Part shown: positions 5,247 through 12,229 of the stretch, piece after piece
Layout of the letters: the number at the start of each line of letters is the position of its first letter
How positions within the stretch are numbered: the first letter of the stretch is position 1
Assembly: GCA_001787465.1 (NCBI GenBank)
Contig: MFXJ01000016.1
Location: 1 to 12,337 of the forward strand
DNA: 12,337 bases
Reading direction: 5' to 3'
Source of the DNA: Candidatus Peregrinibacteria bacterium RIFOXYB2_FULL_32_7
Lineage (GTDB): Bacteria > Patescibacteriota > Gracilibacteria > UBA1369 > GWF2-33-10
Notes under the pieces: generated by a model
Seen by the model: the letters and a program-made list of their open reading frames with translations, nothing else
Databases searched by the model: none
Told to the model about the DNA's origin: nothing
Position numbers and translations under genes: made by a program

Positions 5247-7721
5247 ATGAAAAATTTATTTAAAGTGTTTTTAATTACTTCGATTTTTTGGATTCCAACA
5301 ACATCTTTTTCAGCGGAAACATTAGCTTTCCCTGATCTTAATTATGATGATCCTAGTTTTACGGCGATTTCGGAGTTAAAAGATTTTGGAGTTATTGGCG
5401 GTTATGAAGATGGTGAATTTAAATCTTTAAATAAAATTAATCGGGCGGAATTTTTGAAAATAGTAATAGAAGCAATCGCCGAAGATGATCAGATTAAAGG
5501 GGAAAATTGTTTTTCTGATGTAAAAACCGAATGGTTCGCGAAATATGTTTGTTATGCATATGCAAAAAAGATTGTGGCTGGCTATTCAGATGGGTTTTTT
5601 CGGCCAGAGGCAAATATAAATTTTGCTGAAGCGAGTAAAGTGGTGGCAAAAGCTTTTAATATCGCTAAAGAAGCTAATAAAAATGAACTTTGGTATAAAA
5701 ATTTTGTTGAATCAATTGCTGAAAAAAATGCTATCCCGACTTCAATTTCTGATTTAGATAAAGATATTTATCGAGGTGAGATGGCAGAAGTAATTTGGAG
5801 GCTTAAAGAAAATAAAATTGATTTAGCTAGTTTAAAATATGAAGAACTTTCCGGGGTTCCTATCAAAATTAATTCTTGCTCTGAATTAAAAGATTTTTTC
5901 TTGCAAGAAAGATTTGATGCTTATGTTATTGAAGAATCGGTATCGCTTCAGGGAGCAGTAGATTCTTCAAGCGCTGAAAAATCAGAGGTTTCGTCTGAAG
6001 GTAGTGATGATTATTCAGAAACTAACGTGCAGGTGCAGGGAGTTGATGAAGGAGATATTGTAAAAAATGACGGGAAATATATTTATATTTTGAAAGACAA
6101 TACGGTAAGAATTGTTGAGGCCTATCCAGCGAGCAAGCTTGCGGAAACATCTATTATTACTTTTGAAAATAGTTCTTTTTATCCTTATGAAATGTATTTA
6201 GATGATGATTTGTTAGTAGTTTTGGGAAATATTTATAATCAGGAAGTGTTTGATTATGGGTTCGAAGGTGAAATATATTTACCGTATTTTCATCAAAATA
6301 GAACTGCGGTTTATATTTATGATATTAAAGATCAAAGCAATCCGACACTGAAAAGGAGTTTTGAGCTTGATGGTAATTATAGTGATTCCAGAAAAGTTGA
6401 TGATACTTTATATTTAGTCTTGAATAAGAGTCAATATCTTTATAGCCTTCCTGAAGATATGAATATTGAAGAACTTCTTCCTCGCTATAAAGATTCTTTG
6501 GAAGGAGAAGAGAAATATTTGACTGATTGTAACGGTATTGTTTATTTCCCAAGAGAAAGGGGAGTGAATTATTTGATTATTTCCGCTATTCCTCTTCGTA
6601 GTTCTGATGCAATTGAATCTGAGGTAATGATTGGTGATAGTGAAAATATTTATGCTTCAAAAGACAATTTATATGTAGTTAGTACAAATTATGAGTATGG
6701 TGATTTTTATTTTGATTTTAGTAATGCGAAAACTTTAGTTTATAGATATTCGTTGCAACCTAAAAATATTGAATATGAAGCTAGGGCAAAAGTTCCAGGT
6801 ACGATTTTAAATCAATTCAGTATGGATGAACACAATGGATATTTTCGAATTGCGACAACAGCCGGGGATATTTGGAATCCAGATAATGTTTCTAGAAATA
6901 ATTTATATATTTTAGAAGCAGAAAAAATGGAAATTACAGGATCAATTGAGGATATTGCTAAAGGTGAAAAAATTTATTCTACTCGATTTTTGGGTGATCG
7001 AGGATATATGGTAACTTTTAAGAAAATCGATCCGCTTTTTGTTTTTGATATTTCTGATCCGTATGATCCTAAAATTTTAGGTGAGTTAAAAATCCCTGGT
7101 TACAGTGATTATCTCCATCCTTATGATGAAAATCATTTAATTGGATTCGGTAAAGATGCGGTCGCGGCTGAAGAAAATTTGCAAGAAAGGCGCGGAATAG
7201 ATTTCGCTTGGTATCAAGGTGTGAAGATTTCACTTTTTGATATTACAGATCTAAATAATCCAAAAGAGCTTTTTTCTGAAAAAATTGGTGATAGGGGAAC
7301 TGAAAGTGAGGTTTTGTATGATCATAAGGCTTTGTTATTTGATAAATCAAAAAATTTATTGGCTTTCCCAATTACCGTTTACGAATATGATGCCACTCCT
7401 GAAAATGCTTGGGATAGTGGAAAATTAACTTTTCAGGGGGCATATGTTTATAATTTAGATTTAGAGAATGGATTTGATTTAAAAGGTAAAATTACTCATT
7501 TCGAAGATAATGAATTTGAGAATTATGATGGATATTGGTATGCAGATTACGCCAAAGAAATTCGAAGAATTTTGTATATAGGAGAGAATTTATATACAGT
7601 TTCGCAAGATTTTGTAAAAGCGAATGATATGGCAACGATTGAGGAAAAAGGAAAATTAGAAATGCCAGCCCGAAATTCTGGCGGGAAAAATGATGATGGA
7701 GAGCCTACAGTAACGAAATAG
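5247..7721 (+). CDS. Exported SLH-domain and beta-propeller surface protein
   Basis: The protein has 824 residues. Residues 1-22 form a signal peptide, cut around SFS-AE. Three SLH-like segments follow: about 27-77 (FPDLNYDDP ... GVIGGYEDGEFKSLNKINRAEFLKI), 87-137 (CFSDVKTEWFAKYV ... AGYSDGFFRPEANINFAEA) and 148-188 (weaker, RGEMAEVIWRL). SLH domains bind secondary cell-wall polymers and hold proteins on the cell surface. A Ser/Glu-rich linker (about 228-257) leads to TNVQVQGVDEGDIVKNDGKY (259-278), the characteristic opening of the Beta_propel family (PF09826), whose blades (DISDPYDPKILGELKIPGYSDYLHP and similar) run to about 800. Family members are extracellular and mostly uncharacterised; no catalytic residues are claimed. 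It is the only plus-strand gene of any size. Its 3' end overlaps aroK by 17 bp and contains a repeat motif shared with aroA. Confidence 0.9.
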   Translation: MKNLFKVFLITSIFWIPTTSFSAETLAFPDLNYDDPSFTAISELKDFGVIGGYEDGEFKSLNKINRAEFLKIVIEAIAEDDQIKGENCFSDVKTEWFAKYVCYAYAKKIVAGYSDGFFRPEANINFAEASKVVAKAFNIAKEANKNELWYKNFVESIAEKNAIPTSISDLDKDIYRGEMAEVIWRLKENKIDLASLKYEELSGVPIKINSCSELKDFFLQERFDAYVIEESVSLQGAVDSSSAEKSEVSSEGSDDYSETNVQVQGVDEGDIVKNDGKYIYILKDNTVRIVEAYPASKLAETSIITFENSSFYPYEMYLDDDLLVVLGNIYNQEVFDYGFEGEIYLPYFHQNRTAVYIYDIKDQSNPTLKRSFELDGNYSDSRKVDDTLYLVLNKSQYLYSLPEDMNIEELLPRYKDSLEGEEKYLTDCNGIVYFPRERGVNYLIISAIPLRSSDAIESEVMIGDSENIYASKDNLYVVSTNYEYGDFYFDFSNAKTLVYRYSLQPKNIEYEARAKVPGTILNQFSMDEHNGYFRIATTAGDIWNPDNVSRNNLYILEAEKMEITGSIEDIAKGEKIYSTRFLGDRGYMVTFKKIDPLFVFDISDPYDPKILGELKIPGYSDYLHPYDENHLIGFGKDAVAAEENLQERRGIDFAWYQGVKISLFDITDLNNPKELFSEKIGDRGTESEVLYDHKALLFDKSKNLLAFPITVYEYDATPENAWDSGKLTFQGAYVYNLDLENGFDLKGKITHFEDNEFENYDGYWYADYAKEIRRILYIGENLYTVSQDFVKANDMATIEEKGKLEMPARNSGGKNDDGEPTVTK
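7664..7685. repeat. Two-part CCAGCCCGA/TCTGGCGGG motif at the surface-protein 3' end
   Basis: CCAGCCCGA (7665-7673) and TCTGGCGGG (7677-7685) lie 3 bases apart near the end of the beta-propeller gene, encoding the PARNSGG stretch of its tail. The same two 9-mers, 24 bases apart and in the same orientation relative to the coding strand, occur inside aroA (11224-11265). GCCAG/CTGGC can form a 5-bp stem. Read on the minus strand, just past the aroK stop, that stem is followed by T-rich sequence, so it may double as the terminator of the aroA-aroK transcript. Confidence 0.5.
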
Positions 7722-8217
7722 TTTGAAATATTTTTTCAACTCTTTTTTCTTTTGAAATATCTTTTTCGTCTTCCATGATGAAATCTGCGGCTTTGAGATA
7801 TTTTTCTTTTCTTCTTTCCCAAATTTCGTTTAATTCTTCAAGGAAATTCTTGCCGGTTAAAGAAGGACGATTTTGAGATTTTTTAATTCTCTGCGCACAA
7901 AGCGATATAGGAACTTTCAAGAAAATTATTTTTCCATTTTTTTTCAAATTTTTAATATTTTCATCGTTCTCAACAACTCCGCCACCACAAGAGATTACTA
8001 GATTTTCTTTTTCTCCAAATTCTTTACAGATTTTTGCTTCTAATTTTCTGAAATGCGGCCAGCCATGAATTTCGACTATTTCATTAATAGTTTGACCAGC
8101 TTGTTTCTCAATTTCTTGATCAAGGTCAAAAAAATGGCGCTTGAGTTTTTTAGCTAAGAGTTGACCCATGGCAGTTTTACCACTACCTCGCATGCCGATG
8201 AGGATGAGGTTATTCAA
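7705..8217 (-). CDS. aroK: Shikimate kinase
   Basis: The 170-residue length is normal for AroK, which phosphorylates shikimate with ATP in aromatic amino acid synthesis. Visible sites are the Walker A loop GMRGSGKT (8-15), the shikimate-binding DLD (D31, D33), FRKLE (R57), the GGG turn (78-80), the lid arginine NRP (R117) and WERRKEKYLKAA. The start must be TTG (8215-8217): a TAA lies one codon upstream, and the next ATG falls inside the P-loop. There is no Shine-Dalgarno sequence. It begins 16 bp after the unknown 671-residue gene, and aroA lies two genes upstream on the same strand, so an aroA-unknown-aroK operon is likely. Its 3' end overlaps the convergent surface-protein gene by 17 bp. 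Confidence 0.93.
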   Translation of the reverse strand: MNNLILIGMRGSGKTAMGQLLAKKLKRHFFDLDQEIEKQAGQTINEIVEIHGWPHFRKLEAKICKEFGEKENLVISCGGGVVENDENIKNLKKNGKIIFLKVPISLCAQRIKKSQNRPSLTGKNFLEELNEIWERRKEKYLKAADFIMEDEKDISKEKRVEKIFQTISLL

Positions 8218-8233
8218 AGGTTAAAAGGTTTAA

Positions 8234-10249
8234 TTATGCGGCTAATGATCTATAGCATTCTAAAGGAGGTAGAAAATCATCAATCTCTTCTTCGTCGCCT
8301 AAAGCAAAAGCTACTTTTCCACTTAGTGGCAAACCAGGTGTTGTTAGTTTAGCAATCATTTCGAATGGATTTCTTACAGCTGAAGTCATTTGTAATTTAT
8401 AGAATTCACGTTGAAGGATAATCACAAATGGCATATTCACATTAGCGATATGCTGATATTCAAGTCTTTCGTCTTCGTATGGGATATCATAACCTAATAA
8501 AGTTTCGCTAATAATATACCATACTTGTCCAGGGGTTAATTGATCAAGTTTTTCTTTATATTCTTCAAGAAGCTCACTTTTTTTGAATTTTGTTTCATTA
8601 TTTTGGCAGAATTCTAGAAGTAATTCGGGTTTTTTACAGGAAATGATTAAATCATATATGGCATAACAAGCTCTGAATCGTAATTTGAAGCTTTCTATAT
8701 CTTTATTTAATTCTGGTGAGGCAAATACATGTTGGAATTTTTTTAAAATTGGGAATTGTTTTTTAAATTTTTTATAAAATTCTGGAGTTTTCACGTAATC
8801 TTTTAATAAGTTACCTATTAGTTCAAATACCCATTCGCCTATGGCATACCAATAATAACTTCTTTGATCTTCTGGTAGTTTTTTTATCATTTTACCAATT
8901 TCGGCGGCATACATCGCTAAGCCTCCAAGTTCATGGACGGAAACTTCTAATCTATCATATCCGCCTTTAGTTTTGGAAAATCTTGAAAAAGTTGTTCCTA
9001 ATGGATTGGACATAGTTTCAGGTGTTCCAGAATCCACAGCAACAATCGTGCCATTTTTTAAATGTTCGTTTAAAGGAGAAAAACCAGGAATTTCTTTTGT
9101 AATTGCTTCGATTATTGGTAATATTTCTTTTTCCCAGTTCTTAAATATTGCTGATTGTGCTGGTTGTGATTTAGGATCAACATGTTTGGTTCTAGTTCGT
9201 TGTTGTAACTTTCGATAAAGATATACTTTGTCAGAAGGACGAAATTGCTTATTGGTTTCTCTTTTTGCTCGATTTCTAAAATTACTAGCTCCTGGTTGTG
9301 TATATGCTAGGGTTTGTTCTATAATTTTTTTTGCTTGTTCAAAATTAACTCCAATCTGCGCTCTCATAGCTAATTCTTTTAAAGACATATCTGATACTTC
9401 TTTAGTAGCAGTATAAGCTTCATTAACTAAAGCTAGAGCCTGTGAATCCCATTCTCTCAATTGAGATAATCTTGTAGAATATTTTGCGTATCTTGTGCCA
9501 GCATCTGTTTGACGTTCTAAATCAGTTTCTAATGATCTTATTCGACCAATTTCACCATGTTCTCTTCTTAAATCTGAGCCTTTTTTTTCTAATTCAGATA
9601 AATTTTCTGGTGCGTTTATCATAACTATGATTCCTTGAATCATATAAGCAAGTTTCCAGGGAAAATATTTATCTCCAGTTTCTTCTACCACGGCAGATCT
9701 AATTTCTTGATTATCAATAATTGTGGTTAATAATAATTTTAAAGCTTCAAAAATAGCTGGTGTGATTGTTGAATGTTCATAACGAGGATCATCACAACGA
9801 CCAGTTAGTTCATCTATTCTATTTAGGTGACTTTCTGCTTGAGTTAATTTTTCACTGTCTTTATCTTTCGCTTGCCAGATAGAGCCATAAGCTTCATATC
9901 TTAAGTTCATTAGTTCTCCTATCGCTTGACCAATGCCTGTTGCTAGTCTAGCCGCTTTTTTTGCGGCTTTTGGAGATAATTGTTGTTTATCATCTTCTCT
10001 TAATTTCTTTAAAATTGTTTCTAAGCTAGGTTCTGTGCGGAAATCTTTTATTGTTTTTTGAATTGTTGAGTCAGAAATTTGTACTTCTTTTGCAGATTCT
10101 GATTTTGCTTCTGGTTTTGATGCCTCTTCCGTTGATAATACGGTAATTAATTCTTGTAATTGTCTATGAATCTCTTTTGTTATTGCTGAAATTTTTTCAC
10201 ATGATGGTCCTTCTGGTATGGTTTGTCTAACGTGTTCTTCTGTAAGCAT
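8234..10249 (-). CDS. Large helical protein of unknown function between aroA and aroK
   Basis: No family is recognised. From the ATG at 10247-10249 the protein has 671 residues and is predominantly charged and helical. Residues about 40-90 are low-complexity and rich in Glu, Lys and Ser. About 215-300 shows heptad-like leucine spacing (LEKKGSDLRREHGEIGRIRSLETDLERQ), suggesting a coiled coil. The C-terminal half (about 365-671) looks globular and is rich in aromatic residues (RSYYWYAIGEWVFEL). VSVHELGGLAMYAAE (436-450) resembles a zinc-metalloprotease HExxH helix, but the second histidine is glycine (H439, G443) and no third ligand is obvious, so no protease call is made. The frame also opens with TTG at 10312, which would add 21 mostly hydrophobic residues. 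The ATG is preferred because that TTG can serve as a -35 box and because AT-rich DNA readily yields hydrophobic residues. It lies 16 bp before aroK. Confidence 0.8.
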   Translation of the reverse strand: MLTEEHVRQTIPEGPSCEKISAITKEIHRQLQELITVLSTEEASKPEAKSESAKEVQISDSTIQKTIKDFRTEPSLETILKKLREDDKQQLSPKAAKKAARLATGIGQAIGELMNLRYEAYGSIWQAKDKDSEKLTQAESHLNRIDELTGRCDDPRYEHSTITPAIFEALKLLLTTIIDNQEIRSAVVEETGDKYFPWKLAYMIQGIIVMINAPENLSELEKKGSDLRREHGEIGRIRSLETDLERQTDAGTRYAKYSTRLSQLREWDSQALALVNEAYTATKEVSDMSLKELAMRAQIGVNFEQAKKIIEQTLAYTQPGASNFRNRAKRETNKQFRPSDKVYLYRKLQQRTRTKHVDPKSQPAQSAIFKNWEKEILPIIEAITKEIPGFSPLNEHLKNGTIVAVDSGTPETMSNPLGTTFSRFSKTKGGYDRLEVSVHELGGLAMYAAEIGKMIKKLPEDQRSYYWYAIGEWVFELIGNLLKDYVKTPEFYKKFKKQFPILKKFQHVFASPELNKDIESFKLRFRACYAIYDLIISCKKPELLLEFCQNNETKFKKSELLEEYKEKLDQLTPGQVWYIISETLLGYDIPYEDERLEYQHIANVNMPFVIILQREFYKLQMTSAVRNPFEMIAKLTTPGLPLSGKVAFALGDEEEIDDFLPPLECYRSLAA

Positions 10250-10284
10250 TTGTAAAGAAAAATATAAAAAAGAAATAGTACTTA

Positions 10285-10312
10285 AGAATACAGAAATTTT
10301 TAAAAAATTCAA
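10285..10312 (-). promoter_or_regulatory. Possible promoter of the unknown gene downstream of aroA
   Basis: TTGAAT (10312-10307) and TATTCT (10290-10285) lie 16 bp apart on the minus strand, preceded by the aroA stop and followed by the ATG at 10249. The match is moderate and could be chance in AT-rich DNA. If real, the first TTG is not a start codon. Confidence 0.27.
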
Positions 10313-10322
10313 TACTTTAGTT

Positions 10323-11741
10323 TCAATAAATTCTTTTCAGATCTTTCCAGAATTCCGGATAAGTCTTGTTCACGCAATCAGGATTTTTAATTATTATTCC
10401 AGGAATTTTGGTCCCAAGAACAGCAAAACACATTGCTATTCGATGATCATCATAAGTTTCTATTGTAGCTCCGTGTAATTTAGTTGGATTTCCATTAATC
10501 TCTAAACCATCATCTAATTCTTTTACTTCGCAACCAATTTTTTGAAGCTCAGTTGCGAGAGCTTTTAGTCTGTCTGTTTCTTTGATTCGTAAATTGGAAA
10601 GTCCCGTTAAAATGCTTTTGCCTTTGGCAAGAGAACAGAGAATGGCGACGGTCATAGCGGCATCAGGCAGATCGCAGAGATTGATGTGGCCTAGAGGATT
10701 TAAAGATTTTGGTCCTGTGATTTGGATGCCGGTAGAGACACATTGTTTACCCGCCGTAGCTTTAGCGAAGGAGGGCAATGTGTCTCTACGGCATCCCATT
10801 TTTTCAATTACATCGATAAATTTAATATCGCCTTGAAGGGAATCATATTTAGCATTTTCTACGGTAATTTCTGATCCGGTAGCGGCGGCAATTCCAAAAA
10901 AGTAGCTGGCTGATGATGCGTCTGCCTCAATTTTATATTCTCTTGAATAATATTTTTGTTCAATTGGAATGATGAATTTTTTATAGTTTTTATTAATTAC
11001 GTTAACGCCGAAATTTTTCATAATTTCAATAGTGATATCAAGATAAGGTTTGGAAACTAAATCGCCAATAACTTCGATGGTTACAGGATTTTCTGCGTAT
11101 GGGGCGGATATCATGATGGCTGAAAAATATTGGCTAGATTTATCACCTGGGATTTTACAAGTTCCGCCTTTAAGACCAGTTTGGTGGATGAGAAGAGGAG
11201 GGCAGTTTGAAAATTGTGAATTGCCCGCCAGACCGATTGTTAATATTTGTTTGTTGTCGGGCTGGTGAATTGTGAATTGTGAATTTTTTGATTTGTTTGT
11301 AATTTGTTGAATATAATCAATTTTTGCACCTAATTGTCTAAGGCCTTCGACAAGATCTGAGATTGGACGTAAATGCATTCTTTCACTTCCATCTATAATT
11401 TTGTCTGAATCTTTGGATAAACACATGGCGGCGGTGAGGAAACGAGTAGCAGTGCCGGCGTTACCTAGGTAGAGATGTTTTGTTAGGGTATCTTTACCTT
11501 TGATTGTCTTTAATCCATTTGTTCCTTTTATCTCAAAATTATTTTTATTTTGTTTAATTTCTACTCCGATTTGTTTCAAGGCTTCAGCCATGTATTTGGT
11601 ATCATCAGAAATAAGCGCATCTTTTATGATTGATTTTCCTTTAGCTAAAGCTGAGATTATGAAAGCTCGATTGGTGTAGGATTTTGAGCCGGGGACTTTC
11701 AGCGAGGCTTTGATTGGAGATGTGAAATGCTTAATTAACAT
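10323..11741 (-). CDS. aroA: EPSP synthase (3-phosphoshikimate 1-carboxyvinyltransferase) with two in-frame insertions
   Basis: The enzyme joins PEP to shikimate-3-phosphate, the sixth shikimate-pathway step. Active-site elements are all visible: GSKS (K20), LGNAGTATR (92-100), MHLRP (R125), KSSQYFSA (201-208), LPDAAMT with the catalytic aspartate D360, IKETDRL (E388), DDHRIAM (431-437) and VNKTYPEFW (K459). At 472 residues it is about 45 longer than E. coli AroA (427). The excess maps to two repeat-derived insertions: residues about 146-177, between GAKIDYI and NCPPLLI, and about 317-337, between EKMG and GIQITG. Both fall between conserved elements rather than in them, so the enzyme is probably functional. 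It has an ATG start, no Shine-Dalgarno sequence and a good promoter just upstream. The stop is TGA, with TAA two codons later. It is probably the first gene of aroA-unknown-aroK. Confidence 0.95.
   Translation of the reverse strand: MLIKHFTSPIKASLKVPGSKSYTNRAFIISALAKGKSIIKDALISDDTKYMAEALKQIGVEIKQNKNNFEIKGTNGLKTIKGKDTLTKHLYLGNAGTATRFLTAAMCLSKDSDKIIDGSERMHLRPISDLVEGLRQLGAKIDYIQQITNKSKNSQFTIHQPDNKQILTIGLAGNSQFSNCPPLLIHQTGLKGGTCKIPGDKSSQYFSAIMISAPYAENPVTIEVIGDLVSKPYLDITIEIMKNFGVNVINKNYKKFIIPIEQKYYSREYKIEADASSASYFFGIAAATGSEITVENAKYDSLQGDIKFIDVIEKMGCRRDTLPSFAKATAGKQCVSTGIQITGPKSLNPLGHINLCDLPDAAMTVAILCSLAKGKSILTGLSNLRIKETDRLKALATELQKIGCEVKELDDGLEINGNPTKLHGATIETYDDHRIAMCFAVLGTKIPGIIIKNPDCVNKTYPEFWKDLKRIY
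10724..10796. repeat. 73-bp palindromic element inserted in frame in aroA
   Basis: The left arm (10724-10745, GGATGCCG, one extra G, then TAGAGACACATTG) and the right arm (10776-10796) are exact reverse complements over 21 bases apart from that single extra G. The 30-base centre (10746-10775) is over half G+C and forms an imperfect hairpin itself (CCGCCGTAGC / GCGAAGGAGGG around TTTA). On the aroA strand it encodes CRRDTLPSFAKATAGKQCVSTG without a stop. It resembles a non-autonomous palindromic (MITE- or REP-like) element tolerated inside a protein. Confidence 0.8.
11212..11285. repeat. AATTGTG-bounded repeat insertion in aroA
   Basis: AATTGTGAATTG (11212-11223) recurs at 11268-11279, where the 7-base unit runs on for about two and a half copies to 11285. 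The 44 bases between contain the CCAGCCCGA/TCTGGCGGG pair seen in the surface-protein gene (here 11257-11265 and 11224-11232). The segment encodes aroA residues about 153-177 (NSQFTIHQPDNKQ to LAGNSQF), beginning and ending with the same NSQF peptide and absent from ordinary AroA proteins. Confidence 0.65.
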
Positions 11742-11759
11742 GATTAGAAATTTAAAAAT

Positions 11760-11788
11760 ATCATATCTTAATAGTGTTTCTCTTTCAA
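11760..11788 (-). promoter_or_regulatory. Sigma-70-type promoter of aroA
   Basis: TTGAAA (11788-11783), exactly 17 bp, then TATGAT (11765-11760) on the minus strand. Transcription would start near 11753, leaving a leader of only about 12 bases before the aroA ATG. This short leader fits the lack of a Shine-Dalgarno sequence. Confidence 0.52.
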
Positions 11789-11821
11789 AAAATCATTTCT
11801 ATTTCTAAACTTTTTAATAAA

Positions 11822-12229
11822 TTAATTTACGGTTTGTTGCTCAGCATTATTACTGCCAGTCAATTCAAAACGAGGTTTCATTTGCGCGCCTCTTAATTTT
11901 AATTTATCTACAGAGCCATCTAATACTGATATTTTTAGCGGAATAGCTACAGAAAGTTGTTCTCTTATTCTCTCAGCCACTTCGGTAGCTTTTTCTGGCG
12001 TGGAGGCGGTAACTACTATTCTTCTTATTTCTGTTCCTTTTAGTTTTTGGCGTATTTCTTCTATTGTATTTGGTGCGATCAAGCTATTTTGAACATTTAC
12101 GGTACAAGGTAAGTCTAAAGCTCCGGTATTTTGTTCAACAGAAGGTCTAGCATCAACAAATACTGCCTTACCTTTTATTTGCATAAATTCTGGAACTGAA
12201 CATGATGTGATTTCTGCTCCTATAGCCAT
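11822..12229 (-). CDS. Degenerate rhodanese-like domain protein
   Basis: The 135 residues follow the order of a single rhodanese domain: a first strand ending in VFVDARPSVEQNTGAL (23-38), a NVQNSLI segment (45-51) where rhodaneses have the 'GA-N-P' stretch, a central IVVTASTPEKATEVAERI (71-88), and VLDGSVDKLKLRGAQM (102-117) matching the 'L-GG--W---G-P' ending. In active enzymes the loop after the central strand starts with the catalytic cysteine; here it reads T-A-S-T-P, so no sulfurtransferase activity is expected. Such inactive domains usually bind partners. The assignment rests on pattern rather than strong identity. There is no signal peptide and the C-terminal tail is polar, so it is probably cytoplasmic. 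It precedes aroA by 80 bp, but aroA has its own promoter. ATG start; no Shine-Dalgarno sequence and no convincing promoter in the 108 bp upstream. Confidence 0.62.
   Translation of the reverse strand: MAIGAEITSCSVPEFMQIKGKAVFVDARPSVEQNTGALDLPCTVNVQNSLIAPNTIEEIRQKLKGTEIRRIVVTASTPEKATEVAERIREQLSVAIPLKISVLDGSVDKLKLRGAQMKPRFELTGSNNAEQQTVN

Noticed and set aside
8161..8352. Plus-strand frame of 63 residues across the aroK/unknown gene junction
   Set aside because: It overlaps both genes in antisense, and its product resembles nothing.
8960..9260. Metalloprotease assignment for the 671-residue protein from HELGG
   Set aside because: The second histidine of HExxH is missing and no glutamate falls at a usual third-ligand distance (near +23 or +29); only the resemblance is reported.
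167..10325. UGA recoded as glycine (genetic code 25, as in Gracilibacteria)
   Set aside because: PurSL, AroA, AroK, YajQ and the other frames run full length with no in-frame TGA, and conserved glycines use GGN. TGA ends aroA at the normal family end. The next stop is only two codons on in both TGA cases, so recoding would change little, but nothing supports it.
10582..10836. Plus-strand open frame of 84 residues opposite aroA
   Set aside because: It lies wholly antisense to conserved aroA sequence and the palindromic element, with no start signal or recognisable product. The other opposite-strand frames within purSL, aroA and the 671-residue gene were dropped for the same reason.
11212..11285. 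CRISPR-like array
   Set aside because: The AATTGTG unit is a 7-base simple repeat without spacers of regular length, and it lies inside a translated gene.
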